Positions 24,382 to 31,387 of a stretch of 64,000 nt of DNA are shown in pieces. Both the position numbers and the translations under genes were made by a program. The notes beneath the pieces are model-generated. The model saw nothing but the letters and a program-made list of their open reading frames with translations, was not told the DNA's origin and did not search any database. How positions within the stretch are numbered: position 1 is the stretch's first letter; each line of letters opens with the position of its first letter. This stretch comes from Pseudomonas fluorescens HK44 (lineage in GTDB: Bacteria > Pseudomonadota > Gammaproteobacteria > Pseudomonadales > Pseudomonadaceae): NCBI RefSeq assembly GCF_000217955.3, contig NZ_AFOY02000019.1:124001-188000 (forward strand), read 5' to 3'.

Positions 24382-26371
24382 TGGGATGTACCGCCCGCTT
24401 ATGATTTTCGGCGGGCCGATTGATGAACACGATGTCCAGATCGCTGTTGTTGAAGCCTTTGACGGCGTTCCAGTGCGCGGAGAGATGGATATAGCGCCCA
24501 ACGAGCAGAGCCTCTTCGTCCAGGCTCAAACCCACGCGGCGGGTCTCACCCAGTGCGTAAGCCATCAGTTTTTGAGCGATCGGTTGCAGTTCTACAGATA
24601 ACGCATATTTTTGATCTTCATCGTCAATCACCCTGAGCGGGACATCGTGCCTAGCCCCCAACTCACGCATGATGCGCAAGTAAATCAGGGCCAGTTCATT
24701 ACGCACTTCTCGCTGGCTACTGACCGCCGCATACACATGCTGCCACTTTTCCTTGTCACCTTTGACGGTGCGTTCAAACTTCAGCACCCAGGTTTGCACC
24801 TGCAATGGCAGGTCATGAAGGTTGAGCTGATCCTGAAGGCGATGCAGTTCGGTTTGGGTCCAGCGATAGGCAATGGATTTCATCGGGGACACGTGAGCAT
24901 CCTCGGTGCTACGGAATGGCTTGCTGAGCAGAATCCGCTCAGCCGCGCGAGGCAAATAACCGCCGCCAAGATCAGAATGAACGCCCGGCAACACGATATC
25001 GGCAGCACCTGCACTGTTGAGCGAGAAGTTGTGGCGGCGCTCGTCCCGCGCCACCAGGTGCACGACTTTTTTGGCCATGTCCGGCGCCAGGTACAGGTTG
25101 ACCCCGGGATTGTTGGCATCGTGGACGCTGATGCCGCCACTGGAAACGCTCGCGACGGCGGCCACGGTGTCGAAGATGCCGATGAAGTTGATGGATACGT
25201 CGGTCCTGGCACGCCAGGCAAACTCCTCGACGAACAGTGGTGAATTGGCCGGGAGCAGCGTGGCCAATAGGCTCTGTTCCCCTTTCAATACTTCGTTGGC
25301 GAAATGCCGAGCGGCAGCGGCGCCCCGACTGAAACCGAAGATGTCGAATTCAATGTGCTCAACTTTTCGGTCAGGGTTCGATAGTTCGAACTGTTCAATG
25401 TTTCTGAGAATCTGCATTGGGCTCTGCCCAACTCGCGCCAATACACCCTGCGCGCCCAAACCGGTCATCTGTGAAAAAGTTGAATCCTGTTCACCACTAC
25501 TAGTACCGATGCCATCCAGATAAACGCGGATGAACCCTATGGTTTCTTCAGCAGCAATTTGAATTTCACTGCCATCCTTGTACAACTCATACAGCTTCGC
25601 CACATTACTGCTGTCGTTCCCATAACTGTTATCCGGCGCTCCCCCCTTGCCGTCATACCCATGGGCCTGACAAAACTGCCGAATGTCCCCCGCCAGCGCC
25701 TCCAAACCCACATCCCGTGCATGGCACCCGGCAACCATTTCACTGTTGGACCGGTTGTTGCCGGTGCCATCGAAGAACACGCCGATCCGCAAGGTAATCC
25801 CCTCCAGCTCGACTTCTTCCTCCTCTTCTTCCAGTTCGCCTGACGCTTCGTCTTCAGGTAGCGCGGGCGCGACGGATGCCAACAAACCCACCGTTGCCCC
25901 CGGCAGTAATGCATGTGCGGCCATAGCCGACACCGGAGAACCGCCGTCCTCAATCGCGGTGCTGCTGAAAATACCGTCGGCGTTGATCACGATGTGCTGA
26001 CCGCCGACCTTCACCGAAAGGCTCTCACCCGCCTCTATCACAAGGTGCGTACCGGCCTTGATGTGCACCTGCTCGCCGGCTTCGATCACCTGCGTTTCAT
26101 TGACTCTTGTGTGGCTGTCGCCCGCGACATGCAGATAGTCGTTGGCGTTAACCTGAACCTTGCGATCCGCCATGACAGTGCAGTGCTCTTCAGCCCCCAG
26201 CACCGTAATGCTGTTCCCCTTGATGGTTTCCTGGCGCTCGTTACCCACTTCCAGCCGGCTGTCGTTTTCGATCTTCTGCTCCAAGTCGCGCTGGGCCCGC
26301 AGGTAGATCAGCTCCTGCCCGGCGCGGTCTTCGATCGACAACTCGTTGTAGCTGCTGTGAGTTGTTGCCGC
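24374..26371 (-). pseudogene. 5'-truncated VgrG fused to Tle1-type phospholipase (DUF2235)
   Basis: Remnant of an 'evolved' T6SS spike. What remains of VgrG is the C-terminal needle region (about 26365-25943: YNELSIEDRAG, AQRDLEQKIEND, then beta-repeats ending GGQHIVINADGIFSS). A linker rich in Glu follows, then a DUF2235 phospholipase with FDGTGNN (25774-25754) and nucleophile motif GFSRG (25336-25322), and later VHSDLGGGY. The gp27-like base and OB domains, some 450 residues, are absent. Upstream of about 26371 the open frame continues only as antisense of the kinase remnant. It cannot form a normal spike; an internal start such as Met at 26173 could still give the lipase part. Confidence 0.85.
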
Positions 26372-26440
26372 AGAACCACGCAGTGCGAGAACGCAAGGAA
26401 GAGATTTATCGCAGGCTGTGCCACCTCGATCTCGAAGTGG
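26371..26440. other. Junction segment between the two truncated T6SS genes
   Basis: About 70 bases that fit neither VgrG on the minus strand nor the kinase on the plus strand. One plus frame reads RERKEEIYRRLCHLDLE, which looks protein-like but which I cannot assign. No target-site duplication or IS end is obvious. Confidence 0.5.
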
Positions 26441-26442
26441 TA

Positions 26443-26911
26443 TGCCCACGGTCGCGGCGTGCTGCACGGTGATTTGAAACCGAGCAACGTGATGCTCAGC
26501 GAGGAGGGCGTGCGCTTGTTCGACTTCGGTCTCGGTCAGGCCGAGGAGGGCGTATTGCCCGGCCTGCCACATCTGAGCCGCAGCCGTTTCAACGCCTGGA
26601 CGCCGGGCTATGCCGCGCCGGAACTGCTGGAAGGCGCGCCGCTGACCACCAGCGCCGACCTCTTCGCAGTGGCCTGCGTGATCTATGAACTGGCGGGCGG
26701 CAAACACCCGTTCCGCCGCTTGCCGTCGACCGAGGCCCGCGACGGGGACCTCGAACGCGAGCTGCATGCACCGAAAAATCTACCGAAACACTGCTGGCCG
26801 GCGCTGCGCACGGCGCTGGCTTTCGATGCGACGGCACGCACCATCACCGCTGCACAACTGCGTGGCGCCTTGAGCGCCACTTCCTCCTGGCTGCATCGGC
26901 GCAACGGATGA
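26443..26911 (+). pseudogene. 5'-truncated Ser/Thr protein kinase (T6SS Stk/PpkA type)
   Basis: The C-lobe of a eukaryotic-type kinase: catalytic loop HGDLKPSN (26465-26488), DFG (26522-26530), a GYAAPE activation-segment end and a helix-rich tail ending SSWLHRRNG. The whole ATP-binding N-lobe is missing, and no start codon or leader remains. T6SS clusters of the P. aeruginosa H2 type end with a Stp1/Stk1 phosphatase-kinase pair, which makes this the probable last gene of a lost operon. The remaining frame has no internal stop, so the loss looks recent. Confidence 0.82.
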
Positions 26912-26932
26912 CTACCGAACAGGGAGCAAGCA

Positions 26933-26950
26933 ATGTTCAACCCTTCTAAC
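26933..26950 (+). other. Possible 5' remnant of a second vgrG
   Basis: CAGGGAGCAAGCA followed by ATG and codons for MFNPSN resembles the start of many VgrG proteins (MFNPAN-like), then similarity stops at once. A reading of the following 50 bases in another frame ends GRGLLIVVDFGFQALGR and a stop, which could be the tail of a different gene. Only six codons support this, so it is tentative. Confidence 0.25.
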
Positions 26951-27011
26951 AGGTCGAGGACTCCTGATCGTTGTCGACTTTGGGTTTCAGGCGCTCGGGC
27001 GTTGAACAAGG

Positions 27012-27311
27012 ATGATGTGGATGGGCATCTTTATCAGGTTTGTTATGGCAACGGTGGCGGGGATTCTGTTGTTTGTGCCGATAGCGTCTGCGGCTGACGG
27101 CGGTTGTTACGGCTATCTCACCGAGCGGGTTCGGGCTCAGTTGTACTACGACACCGATGGCACGGGGACCATTGGTTGGGTCGAGTACAACGTGACCACG
27201 CACGTACTGCGCAATACCTCGGCGGAGCTTGAGGAGCCGTTGGCGTTGAGCTTTGACGCTGCGTTTGCGAAGGGTTATGCGCAGTGTGTGGCAAAGGGCG
27301 CTGGTGTGTAG
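27012..27311 (+). CDS. Small secreted protein of unknown function
   Basis: 99 residues starting with a hydrophobic signal peptide (GIFIRFVMATVAGILLFVP, cleavage near ASA). The mature part of about 70 residues has two Cys and many aromatic and acidic residues. No family recognised. AAGG fits the ATG at 27021 better than that at 27012. It follows the truncated kinase in the same direction and may be a surviving small T6SS-neighbourhood gene (for example immunity), but nothing in the sequence proves it. Confidence 0.6.
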   Translation: MMWMGIFIRFVMATVAGILLFVPIASAADGGCYGYLTERVRAQLYYDTDGTGTIGWVEYNVTTHVLRNTSAELEEPLALSFDAAFAKGYAQCVAKGAGV

Positions 27312-27339
27312 TGTTTGCTGACGTGATTTCGTGGCCTCA

Positions 27340-27368
27340 GGAAAAGGGGACAATTTGTCCCCTTTTCC
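27340..27368. terminator. 29-base palindrome between convergent genes
   Basis: GGAAAAGGGGACAA and TTGTCCCCTTTTCC are perfect 14-bp arms around a single central T. Located between the 27012 gene and the convergent DUF6124 gene, with T/A-rich arms, it could terminate both. Similar AAAAGGGGACA sequences are common dispersed repeats in gammaproteobacteria. Confidence 0.6.
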
Positions 27369-27384
27369 AATTCAGGACTCAGCG

Positions 27385-27774
27385 CTACGTTTTAACCCGA
27401 TACTCCACCGGATTCGGTGAATCGAGGTTGTCCATGGCGCGGTCGATCAGCAGTTGTGCGCCTTCGGCCATACGGTAGATGGCCAGGGCGACGTTGCGGC
27501 GGGAGCCTTCGATTTCGAAGGCGAGGTCGCCAGCGATGGCTTTGATGGAGGCGATGTCTTCGGAGGCGTTGGCCAGGAGGCTGTCGGTGTCGACGTCTGG
27601 GGCGACGATGAAGAGTTGGCCTTTGCGGGCATCGGCCAAGTGGATCTTGTGCTGGGGTTTGCCCAGATGGTGGTCAAGAGCGCGTTCGGCGGCGTCGTGG
27701 AGTTTTTTCGAATCGAGGGATTCGTAGGGGGAAGTTGCTGGGTCTTCAGGCGGATTTGGTGATTGTTTGAACAT
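27385..27774 (-). CDS. DUF6124 family protein
   Basis: 129 residues, soluble. The N-terminus MFKQSPNPPEDP followed by SPYESLDSKKLHDAAERALDHHL is the hallmark of this Pseudomonas-restricted family. A middle segment (LFIVAPDVDTDSLL) and a C-terminal helical half follow. Function unknown. AGGGAGA lies 7 bases ahead of the ATG. A long structured leader with an upstream ORF that overlaps this start lies in front (27775-28006), suggesting post-transcriptional control. Confidence 0.8.
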   Translation of the reverse strand: MFKQSPNPPEDPATSPYESLDSKKLHDAAERALDHHLGKPQHKIHLADARKGQLFIVAPDVDTDSLLANASEDIASIKAIAGDLAFEIEGSRRNVALAIYRMAEGAQLLIDRAMDNLDSPNPVEYRVKT

Positions 27775-27949
27775 TGGTGTATCTCCCTGGAACTAAGGAG
27801 CTGACACCGTTTCGCTTGCGCTTCGAAAGAGGTGGCAGCTGTGCGTAGGTGTGCAAGACCGGTCCAGGAACCCGGCAGACCCGAAGGTCTCCGACGCACA
27901 GCCGCCATAACGATTCGCGAGCATAAAAAAACGCTCGATGAATAGCCAT
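27746..27949 (-). CDS. Possible upstream ORF in the DUF6124 leader
   Basis: A 67-codon frame opens inside the leader (ATG at 27949) and ends 29 bases inside the DUF6124 gene in another phase. It is Arg- and Leu-rich (SLWRLCVGDLRVCRVPGPVL) and has no strong ribosome site. Because the DNA is constrained by RNA structure, the frame may be incidental. If translated it would couple leader folding to the downstream start. Confidence 0.25.
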   Translation of the reverse strand: MAIHRAFFYARESLWRLCVGDLRVCRVPGPVLHTYAQLPPLSKRKRNGVSSLVPGRYTNVQTITKSA

Positions 27950-28006
27950 CTACGATTGTGCACCTAGACCGGACTTGCACGTCCGTGTCACCGTTTTTTG
28001 GTGACA
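27775..28006 (-). ncRNA. Candidate structured leader RNA of the DUF6124 gene
   Basis: In about 230 bases I find: TGTCACC/GGTGACA (27986-27992/28000-28006), CGGAC/GTCCG (27970-27974/27981-27985), CGAGC/GCTCG (27918-27922/27933-27937), a long-range 12-bp stem (27834-27845/27895-27906, one wobble) enclosing AGACC-UUCG-GGTCT (27877-27890) and CCGG/CCGG (27859-27862/27872-27875), and TTTCG/CGAAA (27810-27814/27824-27828). GTGTCA at 27985-27990 can also pair with TGACAC at 27802-27807, excluding the first stem. CTCC close to the start can pair with the ribosome site. Confidence 0.55.
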
Positions 28007-28329
28007 GGGTGAGACTAGCCCTGACTCACAGGCCGGGATAGTTACCGAACACCGCTACAACTTGAAGGAAATGTCCGAGGCCAATAGGGCCGGGATAGAG
28101 CCGAGATTGGGTTGTCTGGTTTTACGACCGCTGCGTCCGGATGCGGCCCAGACCGAACGCCGCCTTCGGCAGCTGCTACGGGGGGATGTGGTGGTCTTTG
28201 AAAAGTGTGACTTGGTGGTCATCGTGCTTAAAAAGCGCTTCATCTTCTTCTAACGCTGCGCACCGGTGGCGTTCTTGGTTTAAGCCGCTACACTGCGCCA
28301 GCGTTCATTTTTTCCTGTGGGGCTTGAGC
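28007..28329. other. Gene-free stretch with a REP-like inverted repeat
   Basis: No convincing gene. GTCTGG and CCAGAC (about 28112-28155) bracket GACCGCTGCGTCCGGATGCGGC, and GCCTTCGGCAGCTGCTACG follows; both resemble fragments of dispersed Pseudomonas repeats. The phrase CTGGTTTTACGACCGCT also occurs inside the REP pair near 2630. The right part should contain the promoter of the SCP2-like gene. Confidence 0.5.
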
Positions 28330-28713
28330 ATGAAATTTCGTTTTCTTCTGTGGATGATGGGCTTGCTGATGCGCAAGGCCAGTCGGACCAATCCGGCGTT
28401 TCAGCAGCAGTTGGGTGATAAAGAACTGGTGTTCCAGTTGCAGACGCTGGACGGCAAGGTGGCGCGGCACTTTGTGGTGAAGGATCAGCGCATTACCAGT
28501 AAGGCCGGGGTGTATGGGTCGCCGGCGTTTGCGATTGCCTTTAAAGACGCGGCTTACGGCTTTGCCACGATGCAGGCGAAGAACAAGCAGTTGGCGTTCA
28601 TGACCGGGATTCAGGACAAGTCGATTCAGATCAAGGGCAACCCGGCGCTGGTGATGTGGTTCCAGGGGCTGACCAAGTATTTGAAGCCGAGGAAGGCCAA
28701 GCCTAAGGCGTGA
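28330..28713 (+). CDS. SCP2-like (sterol carrier fold) small protein
   Basis: 127 residues, soluble, basic C-terminus (KYLKPRKAKPKA). The pattern LVFQLQTLDGKVARHFVV...FAIAFKDAAYGFATM...FMTGIQDKSIQIKGNPALVMWF resembles the SCP2 lipid-binding fold; such pseudomonad proteins are sometimes mislabelled helicase. The ligand is unknown. GGGCTTGAGC precedes the ATG. The longer upstream frame from 28141 covers repeat DNA and was rejected. Confidence 0.72.
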   Translation: MKFRFLLWMMGLLMRKASRTNPAFQQQLGDKELVFQLQTLDGKVARHFVVKDQRITSKAGVYGSPAFAIAFKDAAYGFATMQAKNKQLAFMTGIQDKSIQIKGNPALVMWFQGLTKYLKPRKAKPKA

Positions 28714-28758
28714 GGCCTTTCAGGTAGGCGGAGATTCTCCGCGAACAAGTTTGCCTCT

Positions 28759-29523
28759 TCAGTCATCCGATTCAGGAGGCTCCTGGGTGTCGAGTGGCTG
28801 TGCCCTGTATGTCTTGTAGATCTGCTGGACTTCTGGGTTGTCCAGGCTCGCGTAGGTGATGCCTTCCTTGTCCAGGCCATCCAGGCCCCTGATGCCACTG
28901 ATGGTCACTGGCCACTCGTCACGGCTGGATATGTCGACTATGAACGGATTCAGGTAGTTATCGAGATGCAGTTCGCGAGGCTCTCGGATCTCGTCGCTGA
29001 GTGCCCGTAGGTAGTCGTCCTTGCTTGTCCTTGACCAGTCGATGGCGAACTTGGCCCGATAGGAGAGTTCCATGAAGACTAATAAAATCGTGCGCCCGTT
29101 GCCGTCCAGGAATGGGTGTGCGAAAGCCAGCTGGCCCATGACCCCGCCTGGGTGGTTTCTGAAATGCTTTTTGTCTGCTGCCAGCTCAAGCGCATAGTCG
29201 ACAGACATCTTGATGGAGTTCGGATGCTCGAAGACGGTGCTTCTGGGGTCGTCGTGTGAGCCTTTGAAGACTGCCAGGTGAGGTACGAGCTCATTCCGGT
29301 CTTTCCCTGCCCAAGGATAGAAGCCGGAGAACAGGATCTCGTGAACTCTGAGTACTGTCTTGTAATCGATGGGCCTCTTCTTGGACAAATAGGCAAGAGC
29401 CTCTTCGATACTCAATTCGAACGAAAAATGCTCTGACTCTTTTACTTCAGTGGGATCTTTCAGCTGTAGGGAATTTTGAAGGTAGCCAGCCGTTTCGAAA
29501 TCGCCGAACGGATCAAAAGTCAT
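28759..29523 (-). CDS. Fic family AMP-transferase (toxin of a Fic/antitoxin pair)
   Basis: 254 residues with the Fic motif HPFLDGNGR at 136-144. Fic enzymes transfer AMP from ATP to proteins; related P. fluorescens Fic-1 modifies DNA gyrase, as I recall. The motif's distal Arg (GNGRxxR) is replaced by Leu147, which may alter phosphate binding. No inhibitory S/T-x3-E-G/N helix is seen in the toxin itself, so control should come from the small upstream gene, whose stop overlaps this start by four bases. Confidence 0.9.
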   Translation of the reverse strand: MTFDPFGDFETAGYLQNSLQLKDPTEVKESEHFSFELSIEEALAYLSKKRPIDYKTVLRVHEILFSGFYPWAGKDRNELVPHLAVFKGSHDDPRSTVFEHPNSIKMSVDYALELAADKKHFRNHPGGVMGQLAFAHPFLDGNGRTILLVFMELSYRAKFAIDWSRTSKDDYLRALSDEIREPRELHLDNYLNPFIVDISSRDEWPVTISGIRGLDGLDKEGITYASLDNPEVQQIYKTYRAQPLDTQEPPESDD

Positions 29524-29777
29524 GCGCTACGTTTCTGGGAACGCCTCTCCTGAAGGTAGCGTCCCTGGAGCGTCAGGGTCTCAGACTTGCTCAGAACGCC
29601 TTTTTTCTTGAGATTGACGAGCAACTGTTCGACGCCATCCAACTCGACGACGTCGCCAGCCAAACGAGTAATGGTCACGGCCATACGACTCATGCCGTCA
29701 CGTTCAGCAGTGACCTTGTGATCTTTTGCAAGCTCGCGGACTTGACTTGCAACACTGACAGCGGCTGTTTGGGTCAT
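29520..29777 (-). CDS. Antitoxin partner of Fic (AntF/VbhA-like role)
   Basis: 85 residues, charged and mostly helical, no recognised DNA-binding motif. Translationally coupled to fic through an ATGA overlap. Class I Fic antitoxins block ATP with an S/T-x3-E-G/N helix; here the closest match is Ser11-QVR-Glu15-Leu16, with Leu at the last position. The antitoxin role rests mainly on gene order and size. Confidence 0.75.
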   Translation of the reverse strand: MTQTAAVSVASQVRELAKDHKVTAERDGMSRMAVTITRLAGDVVELDGVEQLLVNLKKKGVLSKSETLTLQGRYLQERRSQKRSA

Positions 29778-29908
29778 CGGAAAGCCCTCTATTTGCCGTC
29801 AAATCATAGCAGGGCGCTTGTTTTTTGTCTTCGTGGGCGCATAGGCCGAGATCGATGGAAAGAGCCCTTCAAGTCTAAACATACAAGCGGGCTTGCTCGC
29901 GAATGCTT

Positions 29909-31309
29909 TTAGGGCTGGGTGAACTGTGAGGCGAGTTCGCGCAGCAGCACTTCAGCTTCGAGGACTTTGCTGACGACGTCTTCGGCTTTGTCGCGCGTCA
30001 GGCTGAGGCGCTCGAGCAGGGCGTTGGGGATTTCTTCGTCGGGGCCGGAGCCGATGCCACGGCTGCGCAGCAGGCGCACGGCCAGGCAGACGAGGTTCGG
30101 GTATTCGGCGTAGTCGCCGTCGTAGCTCGGGTCGTGCTGGAAGCGCAGCGCGGTGGCCAGCTCATCCGGCATGTCCCAGTAGCGCATCAGCCACGCGCCG
30201 ATCTGTTCACGGCTGATGCCCAGCAGGTGTTGCTCGACAAAGCTGTGGCACAGGTGCGGGTTGACCTCCAGGTGCCGGCAGATCAGCGAGAAGTGCGGCG
30301 GGAAGACGTGGGCCAGCAGCAAGTAGCCGAAGTTGTGCAGCAGGCCGGCGAGGTAGGTCAGGCCGGCTTCCGGGCGCTGGGCGCGCGGCATCGCGCGGGT
30401 CAGGCCGTCGATGACGGCGGCGGTGTAGATCGATTGGTGCCAGTACGGCGTGGTGTGTTGCGGGTGGTCCTTGGGCAGGCTCAGGGTTTTGCCCAAGGCC
30501 AGGCCCAGCGCCAGGTTGATCACCAGATCAAAGCCCAGCACGCGGACGATCGCGTCTTCCACTGAACGAATCTTGCCGGGTGAGGCGTAGTACGGCGACG
30601 CCGCCCAGCTCACCACTTGCGCGGCCAGCGCCGGGTCGGTTTCGACGACGCCGGTGATGTCGTCGATGGTGGCGTTGGGGTCGACCCGCAGCTTGATGAT
30701 TTTTTGTGCGGTTTCGGCCAGCGGTGGAATCTCGATGGTCGCTTCCAGGCGTTGCTGAATGCGGCGCGCCGTGAAGGCCTGCACCGCTTGGGTGATTTCC
30801 TCGCGGTCATCGTCGGGGCGGTCGAGGTTCGGGCGGATGCGGCTCAGGGCTTCGCCGAAGTTCGCGGCGCTGGCCTTGGTCAGCATGCTTTTGAAGTCTT
30901 CGCGGGTGATTTCCAGCAGCACGCCCGGTTCACCTGAGTTGATCAGCAACTGCGGTTCGCGCAGCAGGCTTTCTTCGTACAGGCATGGCGAGCTGGTGAG
31001 CGCCGGGAGGCCGGGCAGAAGGCTCAGGTTGTGTTTGCCGAGCATGCGCTCCAGGCGTTCGGTCGGCACGGCGGTGAGCCGGCGGCCGGTGAGTTCGGCG
31101 AGGCGGTTGAGGTCCAGCAACTGGCTCTGCGGGAACAGCACCATGAGCGCGCCGACAGCGTCGTCGAGCAGCACCGCTTGCACCTTGCGGGCGGGGTTGA
31201 GGCCCGGGTGATCGAGCACTTCGGCGTAGCTGATGCCCAGTTTGCCGAGCAGCAGCCGGATAACAGACGGGGCGTGCGGGGCTTCGGGTGCGAGGGCAAC
31301 TTCGGTCAT
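29909..31309 (-). CDS. HDOD domain signalling protein with N-terminal YbaK-like domain
   Basis: 466 residues. The first 150 or so resemble the YbaK/prolyl-tRNA-deacylase-like fold (KVQAVLLDD, LFPQSQLLDL, TGRRLTAVP). Residues about 195-400 form an HDOD domain, with IPPLAETAQKIIKLRVDPNA and a GLLHNFG segment, i.e. a degenerate HD site. HDOD proteins serve as non-catalytic signalling modules. Lies between the accessory region and recG, as in P. aeruginosa. Confidence 0.85.
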   Translation of the reverse strand: MTEVALAPEAPHAPSVIRLLLGKLGISYAEVLDHPGLNPARKVQAVLLDDAVGALMVLFPQSQLLDLNRLAELTGRRLTAVPTERLERMLGKHNLSLLPGLPALTSSPCLYEESLLREPQLLINSGEPGVLLEITREDFKSMLTKASAANFGEALSRIRPNLDRPDDDREEITQAVQAFTARRIQQRLEATIEIPPLAETAQKIIKLRVDPNATIDDITGVVETDPALAAQVVSWAASPYYASPGKIRSVEDAIVRVLGFDLVINLALGLALGKTLSLPKDHPQHTTPYWHQSIYTAAVIDGLTRAMPRAQRPEAGLTYLAGLLHNFGYLLLAHVFPPHFSLICRHLEVNPHLCHSFVEQHLLGISREQIGAWLMRYWDMPDELATALRFQHDPSYDGDYAEYPNLVCLAVRLLRSRGIGSGPDEEIPNALLERLSLTRDKAEDVVSKVLEAEVLLRELASQFTQP

Positions 31310-31387
31310 GGTGCGTGTCCGTTTTCAAACAATTGCAGGAGTATAACCAGCTTGTTTAAAACCATCGCCCAGAAACTGAGACGCTGC

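Noticed and set aside
25913..26440. Plus-strand frame joined in phase to the kinase remnant
   Set aside because: Left of about 26440 it is antisense of the VgrG needle repeats. The open frame across the junction is chance, so the kinase has no real N-terminus here.
26372..26767. N-terminal 130 residues of the long minus-strand frame ahead of the VgrG remnant
   Set aside because: They are antisense to the kinase remnant, which has unmistakable HGDLKPSN and DFG motifs. They are not a new domain fused to VgrG.
28062..28253. Short plus-strand frame before the SCP2-like gene
   Set aside because: It runs through repeat-like palindromic DNA and has no family resemblance or convincing start.
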